From assembly GCF_002999335.1 (NCBI RefSeq), contig NW_020312036.1:868001-932000 (forward strand): DNA of 64,000 nucleotides, in the 5' to 3' direction. The DNA comes from Cyclospora cayetanensis. Lineage: Eukaryota > Apicomplexa > Conoidasida > Eucoccidiorida > Eimeriidae. The notes beneath the pieces were generated by a model that was not told where the DNA came from, searched no databases, and saw only the letters and a list, made by a program, of their open reading frames with translations. Every line of letters begins with the position of its first letter. Position 1 is the stretch's first letter. Position numbers and translations under genes: made by a program. Shown in pieces: positions 44,036 to 56,300 of the stretch.

Positions 44036-45369
44036 CGAGTGGAGGATTTACGAACCACATTCGCCGCAGAAAGGGGGCAAAGCCAGCAAAAACTTGTGCG
44101 AAGCGGTTCAAGTTTCTGGAATTTAGAGAGAAAATGAAACTTCTACGAAAGCTGTGTTGCATGAGCGCCTCCTTTCAATTGGGTGTGTTTCCGTGGGGGG
44201 CCCCCTCCATCTGCAGTTTATGCGGGAGCAACTCTCCTAGAAAGTCCTTCAAGGGGTTATATAAACGTTTTCTACCTGCAGAAACAGTGTCTGCTACTTA
44301 AATACCACTGGTTTCTCAGCCACAGTTTCTTTCAATGGCATCCTCGGAAGCCATAATTACGGCACTGGCACCACCCATTGATCTCCCTCCATGCCCTCAA
44401 AGCCGTTTCATAGCAGACCCAAAACCGCAGGCAGCACACACATATTGGCAAGCCGTAACTTTACACATCTAAACATGCGCTAGAGAACATAAAACCCGCA
44501 GAAAGTAGTCGGCCTCGCTGGGGTGCAAAAATGACACCGAAGGAAACAGACACTGCAAGTCAAAAGGCAACAAGAAGTAAATAAAAATCTTGCGGTACAG
44601 TTTGCATCCTTCACGCCTTTCGGCACAAAACAATCTTTCATGTGCATTGGCACGATTCGGGGAACCGATATAGATGTTGCATTTCTACGGCGCCCTTGTA
44701 GTCCGTGGAATTTAGGAATGCGTGAGACGTGTAGCGGGTGTCGGCTCGCCTGCACGTGGATGGATGGTGTCTGGGCAGCTATAAGAGGAAACCGCACCAG
44801 CACCGATCACTAACACTTTCCCAATACGAACACGAGCAAAGCGTCATGTTGCTACGTATACCTGGGCTAGCTGTGGTCTAGCCAAGCTGGCTGAGAACTC
44901 GAAGGGGTCTGCCTATCTTCCTCTATATATAAACGCCACGATCGCACTTTCAAACCCTGAACCGAGCCCTGTATCCGAAATGAGAATAAGACAGAGAGAA
45001 TGATATGCGGGTAGGGAAGTGAGCGCCAACTATAGTGCCTACATGCATACATCAACCCAGTGGATGTCAGGTGACACCGTAAGCACGCCAGGCGCAGCCT
45101 GACCACACTCGGGCCGTTCAAAGCGCATGCAAGCTTGAAATGCACAACAAATGTACCGGGCATTTAACCCGCGGTTGCGCTGGATATCACTGCGATGCGT
45201 CCTTAAGGGGAAAGCAGCACCAGCCACGACCACAAACAATGGAGGCCCTATGTAAAGAAGCATCCATAGACCCCACCCCCTCAGCACTGTCCACAACAGC
45301 CTGCCCTTCCCCACGCCTTCGCCAAAAATTGCAATTTTGATAGCAAACTTCCAGGAAGGGCTGCAGAAT
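44036..45369. other. Intergenic region, no gene recognised
   Basis: Nothing with a domain or splice-consistent exons is seen. It should contain the promoter of the AP endonuclease gene and the 3' untranslated region of the zinc-ribbon gene. Confidence 0.5.
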
Positions 45370-46284
45370 TCAGTTGTTGAAGACACGCCGATGGTGGCAC
45401 TTGGTGCACTCGTACATAACCGTCATGCCTTCATCTGCACTTCGGGCCTGGAACGTCGAGAAGAAAGCCTCGTGATGCCCACATTTTTCGCATGTTTCTT
45501 TGCACACAGCCTTGCCCCCACCCCCTTCTCCTGCCGCCAACATAATCTTGAGGTGATGCTGCAGCCGCTGCTGCTCGAACTCGGCTCCCAAGAAGCGTTG
45601 CTGCCAGCTCTTCTTGCCAATCGTTCCAAAATTATAGCATCGCCTACTGCCAAAGAGGTATACCCCTCCCGCCGCTAAGCCGGGCCGGCACGCTGGCTGG
45701 TCGTCCATCCTGTCAACCAGCGATTCGCTTTCCTCTGACGAATGAAGTGGCGCGATGTCGTGCCCACAGTGTCTGCACTTCAGCACTGCCTTCTCTGCAG
45801 CGGCTAGGAGGGCCTCCTGGCTACCTTTTTCGGAAGCTCCCACTTTTGCCGCTGCTGCCGCTCCCTCGGCTGCTCCCACCAAATCCCGACGCAGAGAGAT
45901 GGGTGCTCCACAGTTCAAACAGCCCAACGCTACCAACCAGTCAAAACTCACGCCGTTTTTTGAAACAAGTGTGCAGCCTCCAGCAACCGCAGGAGGCAGC
46001 GAAGACCCCTCTGCCTCTTCCCGCCCTAACTGCAAGTGGCTAGCTGCCTGTGATTCCGCTGCTGCTGCCTTGCCCGGAGCTTCGTATTTCAATCGTGGGG
46101 GCCCTGAAGAATCTGTAGAATCTCCCTTCACTTTGTGCCCCAGCACGAGGAACTCCACGCAGTCGTCAAGCTGTTGCAAGTCTTGCATCACCAGAGAGCG
46201 GCAAGCCTCAGCGTCACCCAGCGGCAGACAGAGGCCCTCGGCACACTGTGCCAGACGCACAGCCTTGGCGCTAGGCACGGGCAT
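45370..46284 (-). CDS. RNA polymerase I subunit A12-like (TFIIS-type zinc ribbon)
   Basis: One exon encodes 304 residues from the first in-frame ATG (46284). The frame is open to 46380 without an earlier ATG, so an upstream exon is possible. The C-terminus is a TFIIS-type zinc ribbon: CEKCGHHEAFFSTFQARSAD, then EGMTVMYECTKCHHRR. The Arg-Ser-Ala-Asp-Glu hairpin with Gly after Glu is the A12.2 (Pol I) form; Pol II and Pol III homologues usually have Pro there. A second zinc ribbon pair, CLNCG and CRHCG, lies near the middle, matching the two-ribbon layout of A12. This subunit supports RNA cleavage and termination by Pol I. It is more than twice the usual length (about 125) because of Ala/Glu-rich linkers and an N-terminal extension. 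Confidence 0.75.
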   Translation of the reverse strand: MPVPSAKAVRLAQCAEGLCLPLGDAEACRSLVMQDLQQLDDCVEFLVLGHKVKGDSTDSSGPPRLKYEAPGKAAAAESQAASHLQLGREEAEGSSLPPAVAGGCTLVSKNGVSFDWLVALGCLNCGAPISLRRDLVGAAEGAAAAAKVGASEKGSQEALLAAAEKAVLKCRHCGHDIAPLHSSEESESLVDRMDDQPACRPGLAAGGVYLFGSRRCYNFGTIGKKSWQQRFLGAEFEQQRLQHHLKIMLAAGEGGGGKAVCKETCEKCGHHEAFFSTFQARSADEGMTVMYECTKCHHRRVFNN

Positions 46285-48995
46285 TTGGAGCGCAGCAGAA
46301 TCATATGACCACCTAGGGGATTCGCTTCCTACTGCCCTGCCGTCCCAAACACAAAAATGGAGGCTCAAGAAAGCATAGACGGCCAGTTACAGGAAACGCC
46401 CAAGGAGCCAGGACGCAGATATCAGCAGAAAGGGGGTTCTACGAAAACATCCGAGGGAAAGTGTGGCAGAAGCGACCCTAGGGGGCCCAGAATGGTGTAA
46501 AGCTAGTAAGGTGTTTTCGGACCGCCGCCACTGACAAAGTCCACTTGGCTTCCTCCCGCCTAAGGAACATAATTTTACGTTTTCGCAAGAACCTTAGGGG
46601 CGGCAACGAACGCGAGGTAGTTGCAAGCCCATCGTTAGTGCCGTAGTGGAGGCCCCTTGCTTGGCAGAGAACGGCCGGCCCCACAGTATCGAGGCGGGGG
46701 AGCCCTACGGGTGTGCTGCGATCGTCAATAAAGGAGAAAATAAAGGGGCTTTGCACTTAACGGAAAGTTTAAAATGCAAAACATGTATTGAATCCAGATA
46801 AGGTAAATTTTTTCGGTGGCTCGAGCTATTGGTTGCTGCGTAGTAACGGCTGCGGAGTCGGCGATCGCTCGGATTTAGGCGGGACCAGCAGCAAAATCGC
46901 CTCCTCTTCTCACTAACACACCGAAGGATCGGATACTAGTTAGAATACGTACGCTTGCTTCTCTCTTCGCCGAATGACAGCTGGCTTCACTCTTTCCACT
47001 CATTAAACAACAGCAGTGCTCAGTATCCCTTGTGAGCCTTCGAACTTCCACTTACTACTATCTTTGCTTTTCCATCTGCTCAAGCCGCTTGTGCCGAACG
47101 CCCCATGGCAACGTGGCCTTTAATGTATCGGTAGCCTCTCTAGAGAGCGAGCGCGCAAACGCCACTCCTAGCGACTGCCTCGGTGGTCCAGCAGTGACTG
47201 GCTGTGAACTCTTCTAGTGAAGGCTGTGCATCCCATTCCTCGATGCACCACAAAGGCATATTACTCCCACTTTCAGAAGGCAATGGCTGAGTCCCGGGTT
47301 AGGAGACACGCAGTGACTCGCGGATTCCAATGCCACACGCACGATATTAGGCGCTGGGCGCCACATATCAATTTTCAGTGTAGCCAGTGCAAAAGCACTC
47401 TGTTCTTCTGTTGGAAGAAGAATTGGTGCAATTCTTATCAACGTTGCCCGACCGTAGTCAATTCGTCTACCGGCGAAGCGGAATCCCCGCATGCCCACCC
47501 AATTAGTAGCGTAGTCTTTCCCGTCCGACAGCTGTATTGCACTTGGTACTCGTGGATTCTCGAGAGAGCCCATGAGCTCGTATGGCCATACATATTTGCC
47601 TTCAGAGAAACGTTGACTCCTAGAGACTTATTATCTAGTAATCCGCCAACATGCAAATTGAAGTGTTTTTCTTCATGCCACTCAAGACTCTACACAATCC
47701 CAACCAGAAATTAGGCGGCCCAGCTTCTGCACTTTGACTTATGTCCTATTCTTGCGGGCGCCGATTACGGTGCGTGCTGCTTCTCCTGCACATTGTGGCT
47801 GCTGCTCAAGCACGTGCTGAGGGCACTGCCTAGAATGTCTTTGCACCTAGCTGCCCAAGAAGGGAGGCGTCGCGCGCCACTACACAAACAGGAACTCTCA
47901 GCTTCCGCGCACGGATGTAAATAGGTTTGCATACAAGTGACAAATGTATGGCTGATGAGTTGCCATCAAGGCTAGTAGCGCAGTCATCCAACTGGCGCCG
48001 TGATGCTCGAACGAAACCATATCCTCTGGGGAACGCCTCAAGCTTTACTTTAGACTAAAGAATAAACCGAAACGCGCGTGACCAATGGCACTCGCCCCCA
48101 GCGTACGAACTCCATCCCTCCGCCTGCAGGCGCTTAAGCGACCTGCGTCTCTGTCTGCCTGTAGCGCTAGTGGCGCGGCTCACGGTTCTGCCTCGGTTTC
48201 TGCTCGTGGACATGGGCGCAGTACATTTGGCCTGCTCTCCGCCAGTTGTTGTGCACGTAGATACGAAGAGCTACGTGAACATAACATCCGCGCGTAGGTA
48301 GTATACCTTCACACGCTTGGAGGACTGACTGCCTAGATTCCAACGCAGACTCCCACGCCACGACGCTGCGGGTGGCGTCCCTTCCTCTATTGTCGATTTA
48401 TCCCCCGAACTTCTCTCGGAATGAAATGGGGAAAGCCTGCTAGTGGATCCTCTGGCGCCGGTGTGCGCGCAGTAGCAACCACTGGGGCCGCATGCCCTAC
48501 GCCCATCTATTTCAGTGGTGTGGTACCGCTCGATGAACCCTGGCCACTTATTTAGCGTGGCGCACTAAAAACGTGCAGCCTTCATGAGCGGCCGACTCCA
48601 GGCGAAAGTCCTTTTGGGCAGCACTGGCGCAGACTGCGCCTTTTTCTACGTTGTACAAGGCCTTATTCTAACAGCACAGTGCGCAGCAGGGCGGCTGTGT
48701 GCCCTGATGCGTATTTGCTAGATATACGGTGCGCGTTTCCCCAGCCGTAGCATAGACCAACAAAGCATGGCATACCATGAGACTAGACGGCAAGGAAAGG
48801 CGACGTGCAAAGAAATCAGGCAGACCAATACTTGCTCTTGACCGCTCGCCCGCCAGCTCTTCGCCTCCACCTGCCATCCCATGGGGAGCTCGCTCTGTCA
48901 TGCAGTGGTAGTGTGAGCCTCTTTCGAGGATTGCAGACTTCTGTGTTTAGTGAAAATCAGACACAGTAAAAGTCTTACAGCCACACCGCAATCGC
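46285..48995. other. Intergenic region, no gene recognised
   Basis: Overlapping frames on both strands, the longest at 47217-47714 (+), have no domains, no signal peptide and no convincing splice context. The right end holds the 3' end of the kelch gene. Confidence 0.45.
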
Positions 48996-51900
48996 TCAGC
49001 GGTCACCACTCAGAACAAAGTCGGCCTCTTCATCATCGTCTGCAAACACAGCAGTGACACAAACCGACAGGAGTCAACGCAGAAGGACAACCCGTGTTCC
49101 CAAAGCCTCGCATGCAGCTTCAAGAAGAAAAAAGGGAGGGTGTGGCATACGCTTTTGCAGTGGATGTACAGAGCTGCGTTGTTTCTGGTTCGCACGCGTG
49201 TATGGCAATGCGTGTACACCGTATCTCTTCTTTATGCATGGGCACACGAATACACGCCCATGTATGAAGCACAAGTGCTTTTTCCGGTTTGCATACATGT
49301 ATGTACGTGCCTAGCGATTCGTGCTTATCAAGAATTTTCGTTTGTGTGTATTATTGCAGAGCCGGAGTCCAACAAAGTACCTTCAATGGCCATTCCCTTC
49401 GCTTCGACTCCCTGCGCAGCCTCCAGCTGCTTTGTGAGATACTCATTGGCGGTGCGCAGCCCCTCGATTTCCCTTTCCACTGTCTCTAGTCGCTTCATCA
49501 GGGCGTCCACCTTGCGGATAGCCCTCCCGACGCCTTCGCTCTGCGAGTCGAAGCTCAGGTTGATGACTTCGTTCATGCTCTCCACTTGGTTGCGCAGGGA
49601 GGCAAAGCTGACGTATGTAATCAACGGAGACAAGCGATACACGTCCGAGGAAACAGGACCGGTGCCTGTCTCGGTGTCTTGCGCGCCAAAAGAAAACACT
49701 GTTCGGGTGGGGACATGCAACACGAGATGCATTAGGCAGGTGTTGGACTTCATCCCGCACATCTCCAAGGTGAACCAACAGTTTGCTTGCAGGTCGTAAG
49801 TGTACATGTCTGCAGCATGCAGAAGACGAGACAGCGTGCGCAGAAAGCGGTTCCAGCCACGCAGATATAAGTTACAGGTGTACGTCCGTACTCAGGCAGA
49901 CAGACAAGCTGACCGACACACAAACCCAAGCACACGCCAGAACATGCACAGAAAGGGGCAGCAGTTGAGCAGCACTAAAGACGACGCACCACGACCAAGG
50001 TCGCATGCACACACTGCAGACCCAAGGATGTTGCATGCGCTGCGGGAACTGGGTAGACAAGGGTATTTCGTGGGGAGAAGCAAGACGTGGAAGCGCGCGC
50101 CTAATTACACCGCGAGATAGAAAAACTATCTCTACGAGCGAGGCCAGTATGGCGCACACCAGCGTCTCAATGCCACCCCTCCTACCCCCTCCCTCCCAAG
50201 ACCCCTGATCTCCCTCAGAGAAGCACCCGAAAATCCTCAGCTCACCGGATAGCACATAGTTGGATATCCAGCCTCCGCTGTAACCCCCGCTGATGATAAC
50301 CCAATTCGAGTCGAATACGCAAGAGTTGTGCCTGCGCATAAGGCGACGCCGCGCTTCAAACGCAAAAACATCCTACACCGCCGCTAGGCTAAATCGCCAT
50401 TGTCTCATGCACGCCCCGTGCGTGCTTATCTTACCATCGTGTCAGCAGCGGGGTCAGTGCCTGATCGGCCTTCAGATTCCCTCAGCCTAACTTGCGAAAA
50501 GCCTACCCGAAGCGCGCTGGCGGCGCGTTGCCCGCATACGCCGTAACTTGCTTCCACTTGTGCGTCTTGATTGAAAAAATCCACACGTCATTCGTCGCAA
50601 GGCCCCGTCCTGAAGCAGACGCACCCGAGACACAATAGCGGCAAGCGCGCAGCGCAGGCTGCAAGAAACATGTTAAAACCTCAAGTACAAACTCGCATAA
50701 ACCCCCTACCTACACCTATGGACATGTAAATATATATGTATATGTATACATATATATATACATATACGTATATGCATATAGATGTATATATAATGTAAAT
50801 ATATGCTATATATGCATATATACGTACATGTGCATACATATATACAAGCGTATACGGATGTATACGCGTAAATCTCCATCTCGACACACTCGCCCAAAAA
50901 AGAGGCGACAATAAAATTGCATTTTTCTCTAACGCTTTTAGTACAGACACCGGAAAGGAGCGAATCACGAGGCGATGGGCTGCGGGAGCGTTCTCTGGCT
51001 ATCTGCCTGGCTGGCTGTCGCCCTGCCACACCGCATGCCGCTACACGCCGCTATCCCCCCGGCAGACACCGTGCAAGAATTTGCATTACCCGTCGAGTCT
51101 CCGCCGAAGAAGAAAATACACGGTTCCTTGTGCTTCTTGTGAACCCATGCGGAGGCAGAATGCCCGCAGCGTGCAGGCATGCTTTCTGTGTCTTTGTCGT
51201 ACTGCACTTCACTCCATTCCTCGCCGTCCCATACCCACATGTCATCCAGGACGCTTTCGCCGCTTTGACCTGCACCGCCGTGCACGACGAATACTCCAAC
51301 ATAGAAATAGCGCCCCCCCAGCTCGCCAAGAAAATCTTTCTTGTTACAACCCTGCGAACCCTCCCTCTCCCTCCGCGCGGCAGCCCACCCACGCCACCTC
51401 ACGCAGAGCCGTGCCTACAGACGCCTCTTCGCAGCTTCTGCCGAGGGGGCAGATGCGGTCCCGAATGAAGAAGCGCGCGTGTGCATGCATGCATGCAGGG
51501 AAAGGAAGCGGGAACGGTAGAGAAGGTGGCAGGAGACAGTGCTTTTTGCGTCAACCGCTCACCCCCATGCACAAACACTTTGTCGAAAACAACTGAAATG
51601 TGGAAAGCCCTCTTTGGCGGCTTCTTGGTCGAGGCGACGATAGTCCACGTCCGAGCACCCGGATCATAAAGGCTGCCCGTTGCCAGTTCCCCTCCTGGGC
51701 CCTTGCCACCAAACAGAAAGACGTGCTCTCTATCTGCAGGGGCAGCAAACACCGGAGGGAAGGAGAAAAATAAACCCCCACACAGCTCACGCTGAACTCC
51801 GCACTCAAAGGAATTCTGATGCAATGGCGAAACGCCTAACAGCCCCCTAAGGTCTGTGTCAAATCCAGCAGGGCCTCCGCCGTCTCGCGCTTGCTGTCTC

Positions 51901-53384
51901 TAAGTGAGTGCACCATCTCACCACGCAAAAAGACAAACCCCACCACGCAAAAAGACAAACTCCACCACGCAAAAAGACAAACCCCACCACGCAAAAGGAA
52001 AAACCCCACCACGCAAAAAAACGACCCCACCATGCAAAAGGAAAAACCCCACCACGCAAAAAGACAAACTCCACCACGCAAAAAGACAAACCCCACCACG
52101 CAAAATGAAAAACCCCACCACGCAAAAAAACGACCCCACCACGCAAAAAGACAAACCCCACCACGCAAAAAGACAAACCCCACCACGCAAAAAGACAAAC
52201 CCCACCACGCAAAAGGAAACACACCAGAACTTCTTTTGCGCCAGACAAAGCCTGACTTTGAGGTGTCTGGGCAGCATGTTGCGCTGCAACGCACCCTGCA
52301 GCAGCCCTGCCCTCACCCGCCTGAGAGGTGCTCGCCACTGCTAGCCTGGTGATGCTATCTCGGCAGACGCCATTCACAGAGAGGAAGAAACAAGGGCATG
52401 CGATACACCAAAAGAACAGCCAGTTGACTCTCAGGAAGGCGGAAACGGGGGATGCGTCGCTCAAGAGTTGCATGCAGGCATGCACACCCTTCAATAAAGA
52501 CGCCAAAACGTACTCGTCTTTGGGTTCACCCAGGTGACCATCGTGGCACCCATTCGGGGAACAGGTGTCTGGCCTCTAACTTTCTGCACCAACCACCAAC
52601 GCACAAGGAGGTGTAAGAAGCGACACTGGCAGAGCGCGTTTTATGAGGAAGGCCCAAGCCAAGACAAGGCGCGAATATACAGTACACCTGGCATCGCTGC
52701 TGAAGATCGACATGTTTACCACCACGCTCTAAATGACGCCTCATCGACCGCCCTATCCCCTTGCGCCATCCCTGATGAGTCGCCTTCTCGCCAACCGTGG
52801 CGTATCCCTCTTCCCCACTGCTCCCTGCCCCTTGGTGAATGCGGCGCTTCTCCTGCCCGCAACTGTGAATGCTAAGAAGAACTCTATCCGAGGACGTGAC
52901 GCAGTACCTTCATAGGCTCAAAAGCGTTGATACCAGGAATGTAGCGTATAAAATCATTGAGGAGCTCTCCTTCTGCGTCTTTACCCCCGAAAATGAGGAA
53001 ATCGCCGCCTCCAGCGACGCAGCAGTGGCCCTGTCTGGGAATAAAGCAGTGGCTGTCGTGTATAATTTGAGTTAGCTGAAAGGATGGAGGAGAGAAAAAA
53101 GCCGTGTTAGGGCCTGTTCTGTCCGCGCTGTCCTCCTCGTCGCCCTCCACCCGGCGGGGATGTGCTTTGGTCTTTTTCGAGCCACTCAGCGAGTGGATGA
53201 TGCGTTCCTTCCCAATCTTCAGCTGCTGCTTCGCTCTCTGCATGCGGCTGCCGGAGCGGCGAGAAGACGGTTCCTCTGATGCGACGGCCTCCTCATCCGC
53301 CATCTTGGGCATGTCCTCTTGGCTGTCTGCCGAGAAGGAGCCGGAAATCGCCTCTGAAGTCAAGGTCTCATCTATTTTAGACAT
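48996..53384 (-). CDS. Kelch-repeat beta-propeller protein with C-terminal coiled coil
   Basis: The start ATG is at 53384 (MSKIDETLTSEAISGS). Exons I can place are 53384 to about 53145, 53075-52908, about 52586-52530, 51733-51566, about 51327-51090, 50658-50507, 50372-50246, 49809-49381 and 49039-48996. Kelch signatures recur: HCCVAGGGDFLIFGG, GQTPVPRMGATMVTW, HVFLFGGKGPGGELATG, FYVGVFVVHGGAGQSGESVL, PARCGHSASAWVHKKHKEP, NSCVFDSNWVIISGGYSGGW and a final MYTYDLQANCW. At least one exon between 52530 and 51733 is missing from the model. After the propeller a coiled coil of about 80 residues (heptad-rich, VDALMKRLETVEREIEGLRT) leads to an acidic end DDDEEADFVLSGDR, whose exon join is in phase. 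Kelch propellers are protein-binding scaffolds. The partner is unknown. Confidence 0.82.
50728..50868. repeat. Cryptic TA/TG-rich simple-sequence tract in an intron
   Basis: Interspersed TATA, TATG and TACA motifs fill part of the kelch gene intron between 51089 and 50659. Confidence 0.85.
51917..52217. repeat. 22-bp minisatellite, about 14 copies
   Basis: The unit CACCACGCAAAAAGACAAAC plus CC repeats head to tail, with variants (AAAAGGAAAA in place of AAAAAGACAA, and CATGC for CACGC). It lies in an intron of the kelch gene. Units abut without spacers, so this is not a CRISPR array. Because 22 is not a multiple of 3, and no frame holds a stop, both strands show long artificial frames. Confidence 0.95.
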
Positions 53385-56300
53385 TTTTTCCGACTGTCAA
53401 GGCTCAGGTCAAACGGTTAAAAGACAAGCAGGCAGCCAGAGTTTCGTCCAGCACGCGCCAAACAGCAAACAGCCCAACAACCCAACACGCGGGTGGCAGA
53501 GAGGCCAAAAACGTGGCAAAGACGGAGCAAAGGCCTCACAAAAAGACGGCGGCGCTGAAGGTTACAAACGGAGGGACAAAGAAATACGCCAAATGGGTGC
53601 TAGGGCCAAAGACGGGCTCCAAGCGCACTCCGAAGGGAAGGGAATGGGGGAAATGCAGCCTTTTAGATGCGAGTAAAGACGCGCAACAAGAACTTGTTGC
53701 ACGGGAGGGAAGCAGCACAGGCAGGTTCAGCCGAGGGAGCAGTGCCGACCACTGCACGTCCCCTGCAGCTGCTCCAGCAGTGCAGTGTTTTCACGTCCAC
53801 CACGTTATACCTGAAGATGCCGTTCTTGCTGATTTTAACGGCTAGGGAGAACCCCACGGAGCAGGGGGTAGCCGCCACTGCCTTTGTTCATGTGCCAAAG
53901 AAAGCGGAAGGCCCTTCCCTCCACATGCTCTCAGCACCACGCCGCACGCGAGGCGTCAGATCCTCGAGTCACCGCAGAACAGGACGGCGTCTTGCTCAAG
54001 TAGGAAACAGGAAATGCCGAATTTTCGTAAGGAAGCAAAATAAAGTGCATGCGCGCGGAGCCCTGGCTGCTGCTCCTGCTGCCGAAGTGGCCAGTGCCGC
54101 TAATGCTCGTGTTACCGCAGCTTCGTCCGAATCGCTGCTATTGAACGACCACGGCTGCTTCCCACAAGATGTCTTGACCCCGGATACGGTGAATTTGAGA
54201 GCAGAAGGGAGCTGTGCAGTTTCCCTCGCAATGGAACCCACTCTTCTGAACTATGGAGCGCGATGGAAGCACCGGGCATATTGGTGGCTTCCTGCCTCTC
54301 AGCTTCTGGAAGATGGAGCTATATGTCTTCAGAACAGCAAAGTAGGCTGCAATAGGGAGGCTGCTGGGGGCGTATACGAGGCGCTCCCAGGCGGTGGGAA
54401 CCTACTTCGTCTCTGAAAGATGCAGCTCAGCAGGCTGCCTTGCAAACCTAGTGAGAGGCGATAGATGCGTCGAGGGCTGCAGTTCGTATCTGGCTGTTTA
54501 ACAGTGTTTTTCTGTGTTGTGTTGTGCCTCCCCCCCTACGCCCTGCTGGCTGCAGAGATACTGCACCGGGCATGAAATACAGAAAACGGCGGCAACTTCA
54601 AGAGCACCGGAGATGCTGGATCTTTGTGGCCTTCATCTTTCAGTGGCCGGGAGTAGACTCTCAACCCCGAATTCAGAGCAGAAGGCAAACAAGCGCTGGA
54701 GAGTTGCTCTGGCTCGCTGGGAACGCTGCCTCCTGCAGCGACTCTGAAACTTCCCGCAGGTAAGTTCGCATGAAATACAAAAGCCCAAGGTTCCAGGATA
54801 CAGACAAAAAGGTCGTGCTGGGGAATCTGCAACAAGGGAGGCCCATAGGTGACAGCCGAACTGTGGCTCGGGCCTGCGAAGGCATCTGCCTGCTGCATGC
54901 AAGGATTCTTGAATGGCTGGGCTATATGCACACATGAAAATATAATGCCGCGCGTGAAATGCTCAGAATGCATAATCAATGGGAAATTTATCAAGGATTA
55001 TCCCAACGCAGAATGCAAAGGGCAGCTGCCACACACCACCGTCCTACAGCGCTTCATGCGCCCAGCTGGACTTCCCAACCTACCAATGTACAGTTCTCCT
55101 CACCAGAAAAATACCTGGAAAACTTATTCTATTTTTCTTTATGGCACCGAAATGCCGGTGAATGAATGTGGAGCCTCTCATGGTGGCCACGCGGCATTGA
55201 ATTTTGCAAATAAAAACCAAACCGTACAATGAATTCAGTGAAAGCCGGAGGCCTCAACGGCAAAAAGGTGGTGGAATCAATGCATGTACCTTCATAGCTC
55301 ACTACGCCGCATCAGCGGTGAATATAGCTAAACAGGGTATCCTCCGTTTAAGTGTCTCTGCGCCTCCCTGGAACTTATTTTAATTGAGCCTCGACGAAAA
55401 AGGCACATTTCATGTACGCTTGTATATGTATGTGTGCGTGTTCCGCGGAATGTTTGGCTAGTGCGGTACATGGTGAGGACCCATTATAAGGTCGGAGGGA
55501 ATGCGCGGGGCTTGCTTGATAAATTAAAGCCCAATACAAAACCCTTAGAGTATAGCCGAATTCAGTGCGACATTCTACAACGCATTAAATTTTTGAATGG
55601 ATAGCGCATGTACCATGCATTTCCCGTCTTCTTTTACTACCCATGAAGGCGCCATGCAAAGTCGATAGAAGTAGTTGGGACGGTGTTGCTGTAATGTGCG
55701 ACTTTCTTCCCCAAAACTTGTAAAATGTTTGAGAGAAAGTCAAGCAAGTGAACGTTCAGAGCACACTTGACCGCGAAAACTACTCAGCCGGCTTAGCCCT
55801 CACATGCGCCTACAGCTTATCGGAATCACGCGGTCGGCTGATCACCGCTAGTAGCTGGCTTAGGTTTGGCTTGCCAATTCATATGCTCGTTGCCTTGGCG
55901 TACGTAATGTGGTACGGATGTTTGCGTTGTGGCCTGCGCCTTTAGCTAAGAGGTCAGCTGCTTAATATCATCAAGGTTGGAAATTTAGGACATTTAGAAT
56001 ATCAGATAATAAATGGGGAAGTGCTAATTGGCCGATCCACAACATTGGTAGATGTGCGAATATAAAGCAGACTCACCTGAGCTGCCTCTGAAGAATATTT
56101 TCGACCCGCTAGTTTCTCTTTCATGCGGATGTAGCGACAGGTGCTGAAGATTAAGTAAACAGATTTCCAGGGTCTGAATTCTCTAGCCTAATTGCTATTC
56201 GGGCGCAAGTGCAACCATTCTGAATGCTTGCCCACAAGCTGTACTACCAAACGGCCCCTTTGCTCACCCGGAGACGCTGATCGTTTCGTCCCAGTGTCCT

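Noticed and set aside
47217..47714. 165-codon plus frame
   Set aside because: It has no recognisable domain, no signal peptide, and overlaps a similarly open antisense frame.
51917..52217. CRISPR-like array
   Set aside because: Units abut directly with no unique spacers, and the DNA is eukaryotic.
51836..52506. Long overlapping frames on both strands across the 22-bp repeats
   Set aside because: They result from a stop-free repeat unit whose length is not a multiple of three. The array sits in a kelch-gene intron.
53667..54416. 249-codon plus frame from an ATG
   Set aside because: It is low in complexity, lacks a domain, and has an open antisense frame. It is kept only as an uncertain frame in the region note.
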